Source: Planctomycetota bacterium (GTDB lineage: Bacteria; Planctomycetota; PUPC01; JACPCR01). From it: a stretch of DNA of 64,000 nucleotides. Under the pieces are notes generated by a model. That model made no database searches and had not been told where the DNA came from. It was given only the letters and a program-made list of their open reading frames with translations. The translations under genes were made by a program, and so were the position numbers. Each line of letters opens with the position of its first letter. Position 1 is the stretch's first letter. Of the stretch, positions 61,098 to 64,000 are shown piece by piece. The stretch lies in NCBI GenBank assembly GCA_016179685.1, contig JACPCR010000057.1, positions 1-64,000 of the forward strand, in the 5' to 3' direction.

Positions 61098-61431
61098 GGG
61101 AATTCTCCGCTCAATGATTTCCGCCGGGCTTCCTGAAGAGGTGACCCAGAGACCCCAGATGGACTCTGGACGGTGTAGCCAGTAAACCATCAGGAGTGTT
61201 CGGCGTCAACGGACTCCCGAAGGGACCCCGTTTCCGCACCTGTCCTCCCGTACTTGCACCAGTGGAAGGGAACCTCCCGTAGGGATCCCGTTGGGACGTC
61301 GGGACTATGGGAGGGTCCCTCCCCAAGGGACAAGTCTGGGAGGGATTTAGGCGTGGGACAAGCGCTAAAGCGCTCACTCCAACGACTTACGTCAAAATCA
61401 AACGCTGTCGTGGTAGTTACCGGGGTGCGGG
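61098..61431. other. gene-free GC-rich stretch
   Basis: No gene seen. Contains GGGAGGGTCCCTCCC-type palindromes near 61310-61325 and AAGCGCTAAAGCGCT near 61356-61371. Confidence 0.4.
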
Positions 61432-62583
61432 CTACACAAGTGGCCGGCCGGGATGCAGGGCAGCCAGGAACTCCTCGCAAGGAATGCAGAGCACACCGGC
61501 GACCTCAATGCGCTCTTTGCCGCGATACAAAAGACGCGTCTCGGCTTCCGGATAGTCCGATGCGAACTCCCGAAGGGACCGGGTATCCTTCGAATCAACC
61601 CGGCGCCTGTTCTTCACCTCGATCGCGGCGAACGTGTCTTCACCGTATACGACGAAGTCGACTTCCAGTCCGGATTTCGTACGCCAGAAGTAGAGACCGT
61701 CACGTTTATCCCGATAGTCCACCCAGGCCTTGAGATGCTGCGCTAGCAGGCCTTCCAGGGCAGCCCCTTCAGCTTCTTCAGAGCGGTCGAGCGGTCCCAT
61801 GGGCCGCACCGAGCGAAAGACGCCGCAGTCAAAATAGTAAAACTTCGCGTGCTGGATCAGGATTCGCTTCGCACGTCGTGAAAAGATGGGTAGTCGGAAA
61901 CCCAGGAGGAGGTCTTCAAGGATGGCCAGGTAGCCTTCAACCGTCTTGCGGTTGATTTCACACTCCCGCGCTACTTCTGAAGCGTTCAAGACCGAGGCAT
62001 GTGAGAAGGCCATTGCCTCCAAGAACCTTGCGAAATTGCCGAAGTTTCTGGCCAGGCTCTCTTCCTGGACTTCCTCTTTGAGGTAGATGCTGACATAGCC
62101 TGCCAATGTCCGCCCAGGCTCCCTGGCATCCAGAACCAAAGGGACCATACCGAGCTTCAGGTTATCTGCGAGGACAAACCGGTTGCCCAATTCCGAGGCC
62201 AGGAAGGGATGCATTACGGTAGGAATGGCCCGGCCGGCCAGTAGGTCAACGCCGACCCGCTTGAGTTTTCGTGAGCTGGACCCCGTCATGATGAACCTGA
62301 GGGCTGGGTGCAAATCCATCATTTTGTGGACTACATCGAGTAGGCCGGGTGCCTTTTGGACTTCATCAATAACCAGGGCATTCTTGGCAGGGTTTGCAGC
62401 GATCAGGTCCTCAAGCCTCTCCGGGCGAGCCAAATAACTCCGGTGTTCCGCAGGCGACAGCAGGTCGATGCGAAGCGCGTCGGGAAATGCCTGGTTCAGG
62501 AAGGTCGTCTTACCCGTCCCACGCGGCCCAAAAAGGAAGAAACTTCCGGCCGGTGCCTGGAAAAATCTTCTTATCGTTTCCAT
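61432..62583 (-). CDS. AAA ATPase with DUF4143 domain
   Basis: This 383-residue protein has Walker A GPRGTGKTT (residues 19-27), Walker B ALVIDEVQKAP (about 69-79), the sensor stretch RFIMTGSSSRKLK, and a C-terminal DUF4143/PD-(D/E)XK-like half (LYFWRTKSGLEVDFVVYG, then FAAIEVKNRR with the E-x-K). Members of this common prokaryotic family have unclear roles, possibly DNA- or stress-related. It is preceded by a partial palindrome TTCCATA...TATGGAA (62578-62600) that could be self-regulatory. Confidence 0.88.
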   Translation of the reverse strand: METIRRFFQAPAGSFFLFGPRGTGKTTFLNQAFPDALRIDLLSPAEHRSYLARPERLEDLIAANPAKNALVIDEVQKAPGLLDVVHKMMDLHPALRFIMTGSSSRKLKRVGVDLLAGRAIPTVMHPFLASELGNRFVLADNLKLGMVPLVLDAREPGRTLAGYVSIYLKEEVQEESLARNFGNFARFLEAMAFSHASVLNASEVARECEINRKTVEGYLAILEDLLLGFRLPIFSRRAKRILIQHAKFYYFDCGVFRSVRPMGPLDRSEEAEGAALEGLLAQHLKAWVDYRDKRDGLYFWRTKSGLEVDFVVYGEDTFAAIEVKNRRRVDSKDTRSLREFASDYPEAETRLLYRGKERIEVAGVLCIPCEEFLAALHPGRPLV

Positions 62584-62709
62584 AATTCCTTCTTTTATGG
62601 AATTTGAATTACCATAATAGCCATAAATTCAAACATTTCAAGTTGCGTAGCCGAGCCGTACAGAGTAATTTCGCGGCGGAAAGTGCCCTCGCATTTCTGC
62701 CGCGGAAAA

Positions 62710-64000
62710 CTACCGGTAATCGCCGGTGAGGACAAAAGCGGACCAGTAGGCAGGGTGGGGATAGAAGCGCATGACCTGAAGCTGGGCCTTGCGCAGGCTG
62801 GCGGCCTTATCCAGGCTGGCGTAGTTCCGGTAGAAATGCTTCACCAGGATGGCAGTGGAGACGTCGCTCACGCGCCAGAGCGTGCTGAGGAGCGAGTGGG
62901 TGCCGGCGTAGGTGAAGGCGCGGTTCAGCCCAATGATCTCGTCCCCTCGTTCCAACTTGCCCAGTCCGCTCTGGCACGCGCTCAGAACCACGAGGTCGGC
63001 TTGCAGGGTCAATCGGAAGACCTCTTCGACCTGGAGGTTGCCGTCATTGACCTCATCGCGGGCGAGGAGGATGCGGGAGAGGAGCGGGTTGATCGCGTCG
63101 AACTCGCCGTGGCTGGCGACGTGGATGATGCCATACTCGGCTCCATGCTCGATGAGGATTTTCTCGGTGGCCTCCTGGCCCTTGCGCACGTCGACCTCGG
63201 GGAAGTCCCAATGGATATTCTCGACCTCCTTCTCGGCGAAGGGGAGCGCCAGGGCTTCGTTGCCCAGGTCCGGGTTGCCGACGGCGAGCACCCGCTGGTT
63301 CTTCGGCCGGTTGCGGCGGTCCAGGGAGAATCGGAGCACGCTGGCGCTCGGGGCGTAGAAGATGGGGAACTTTTCGACCAGGTAGGTATCTCCGTCCGTC
63401 AGGCTGGCGAAGGAGAGATAATGGAGGTGATCGTGAGGGATGATGCCGAGATACCTCGTGCCTTCGAGGAGCGGCAGAATCGGCTTCAGGAGGAGGTCGT
63501 GAAGCTCCCGGGATTCATCCCGGACGTCCTTGACGGACTGGAGCAGGCGGCGGTAATCCTGGATCATGCGGCGGAGGTCAGGCAGGCGGCAAGGGATGCG
63601 TTGGACGCGGATGGCGTCGGGCCGGATGATCCAGGCGACCAGCTCCTGCGGAGTGGCCAGAATCTCGAGGAGGGTGACGCCGGGCTCGAGGAGCTTCTGG
63701 ATTTCGGCGGCCTTGAGGGGGTTGACAGAGACGAAGGAGGAGAGCTGTGGGTTCTTGAGCCGCATGTCGATGAGGAGGTCCTCGTGCCGCCGGGAAGCGG
63801 CGAGGACGGCCTGGGAAGCGGCTTCCTTTTCCGGCCCTTCGGGCGCCTGGGCGAGGGCTTCTTCGAGCGCGGCGATCTCACGCCGGATCGAGGCCTGTTT
63901 CTGGAGGAACTCGGCGTCCGTGCGGCTGGCCAGATCGAGCCTCTGATTACCGAGGAGGTCGATGAAGTTCCGCGCCCGGGACCGTTCGCAGTAATCCAGG
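62710..64000 (-). CDS. CHAT domain protein, partial (N-terminus beyond window)
   Basis: The visible 430 residues are the C-terminal part of a CHAT (caspase HetF-associated TPRs) peptidase. The frame stays open to the window edge (YCERSRARNFIDLLGNQRLD, then a helical linker), so the usual N-terminal TPR region lies outside. The CHAT core shows the histidine in IIHVASHGEFDAINP and the cysteine in VVLSACQSGLGKLERGDEII, with THSLLSTLWRVSD and a final YWSAFVLTGD. CHAT proteases cut partner proteins in signalling or defence. DUF4384 and LPP20 proteins, frequent CHAT neighbours, occur in this window at 36-41 kb, not adjacent. Confidence 0.9.
   Translation of the reverse strand, partial: LDYCERSRARNFIDLLGNQRLDLASRTDAEFLQKQASIRREIAALEEALAQAPEGPEKEAASQAVLAASRRHEDLLIDMRLKNPQLSSFVSVNPLKAAEIQKLLEPGVTLLEILATPQELVAWIIRPDAIRVQRIPCRLPDLRRMIQDYRRLLQSVKDVRDESRELHDLLLKPILPLLEGTRYLGIIPHDHLHYLSFASLTDGDTYLVEKFPIFYAPSASVLRFSLDRRNRPKNQRVLAVGNPDLGNEALALPFAEKEVENIHWDFPEVDVRKGQEATEKILIEHGAEYGIIHVASHGEFDAINPLLSRILLARDEVNDGNLQVEEVFRLTLQADLVVLSACQSGLGKLERGDEIIGLNRAFTYAGTHSLLSTLWRVSDVSTAILVKHFYRNYASLDKAASLRKAQLQVMRFYPHPAYWSAFVLTGDYR

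Noticed and set aside
62578..62635. Operator upstream of the AAA ATPase
   Set aside because: TTCCATA/TATGGAA is a partial palindrome in an AT-rich stretch, and no regulator gene is nearby; kept only as a note in the gene entry.

Overview
This is a GC-rich chromosomal window from a bacterium, essentially all protein-coding apart from one tRNA. It has no phage, insertion-sequence, CRISPR or plasmid genes. The mix suggests a free-living, polysaccharide-degrading bacterium of the Planctomycetota/Lentisphaerota/Hydrogenedentota/Sumerlaeota kind: several Gfo/Idh/MocA oxidoreductases, GH51, CE7, heparinase-type and GH32/43-like enzymes, a CehA-type metallohydrolase, an AsmA-like giant, LPP20/DUF4384 envelope proteins, a CHAT protease, and many dispersed short palindromes and tandem repeats. 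That assignment is an inference from content; no phylogenetic marker settles it.

Layout. 0.4-5.6 kb: an ABC-2 exporter operon (double-module permease, ATPase, membrane-anchored partner with an amidotransferase-like fold). 5.6-5.95 kb: a heptamer-based minisatellite. 5.95-9.1 kb: a large secreted protein with a degenerate glycosidase-like end. 10-12.1 kb: a Gfo/Idh/MocA plus MDR dehydrogenase pair. 12.4-14.4 kb: a paralogue of the exporter partner. 15-18.7 kb: a second Gfo/Idh/MocA and a CehA-like protein. 18.7-25.4 kb (minus): htpX, a 1369-residue AsmA-like protein with seven regular repeats, and a LarA/DUF2088 protein. 25.5-29.8 kb: a zinc-finger SpoIIE phosphatase translationally coupled to a GH51 arabinofuranosidase, then a CE7 esterase. 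29.8-33.9 kb: a frameshifted retropepsin-like gene, a kelch-like protein and a two-domain esterase. 33.9-36.2 kb: threonine aldolase and rsgA. 36.2-40.7 kb: four envelope proteins, three of them with LPP20-like domains, around a divergent promoter pair. 40.7-43.4 kb: ilvN and ilvB, the latter behind a long leader with two terminator-like hairpins. 43.4-48.5 kb: a heparinase II/III-like protein and a carbamoyltransferase with an SxtJ-like partner. 48.6-50.3 kb: a primary-type sigma factor, apt and tRNA-Arg(CCT). 50.5-55.4 kb: a gene remnant, a DegT aminotransferase, and a TPP enzyme coupled to a DUF362 protein. 55.6-61.1 kb: three carbohydrate-active proteins. 61.4-64 kb: an AAA/DUF4143 ATPase and a CHAT protein running off the window edge.

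How the genes work together. Carbohydrate capture and catabolism (GH51, CE7, GH32/43-like, heparinase-like, Gfo/Idh/MocA) alternate with envelope biogenesis (ABC-2 exporter, AsmA-like, LPP20/DUF4384, HtpX) and housekeeping (rsgA, ilvBN, apt, sigma factor). The most unusual structural signals are tandem heptamer arrays placed exactly at ORF ends, a two-hairpin element abutting two stop codons, the ilvB attenuator-like leader, and the triple zinc-finger SpoIIE phosphatase.
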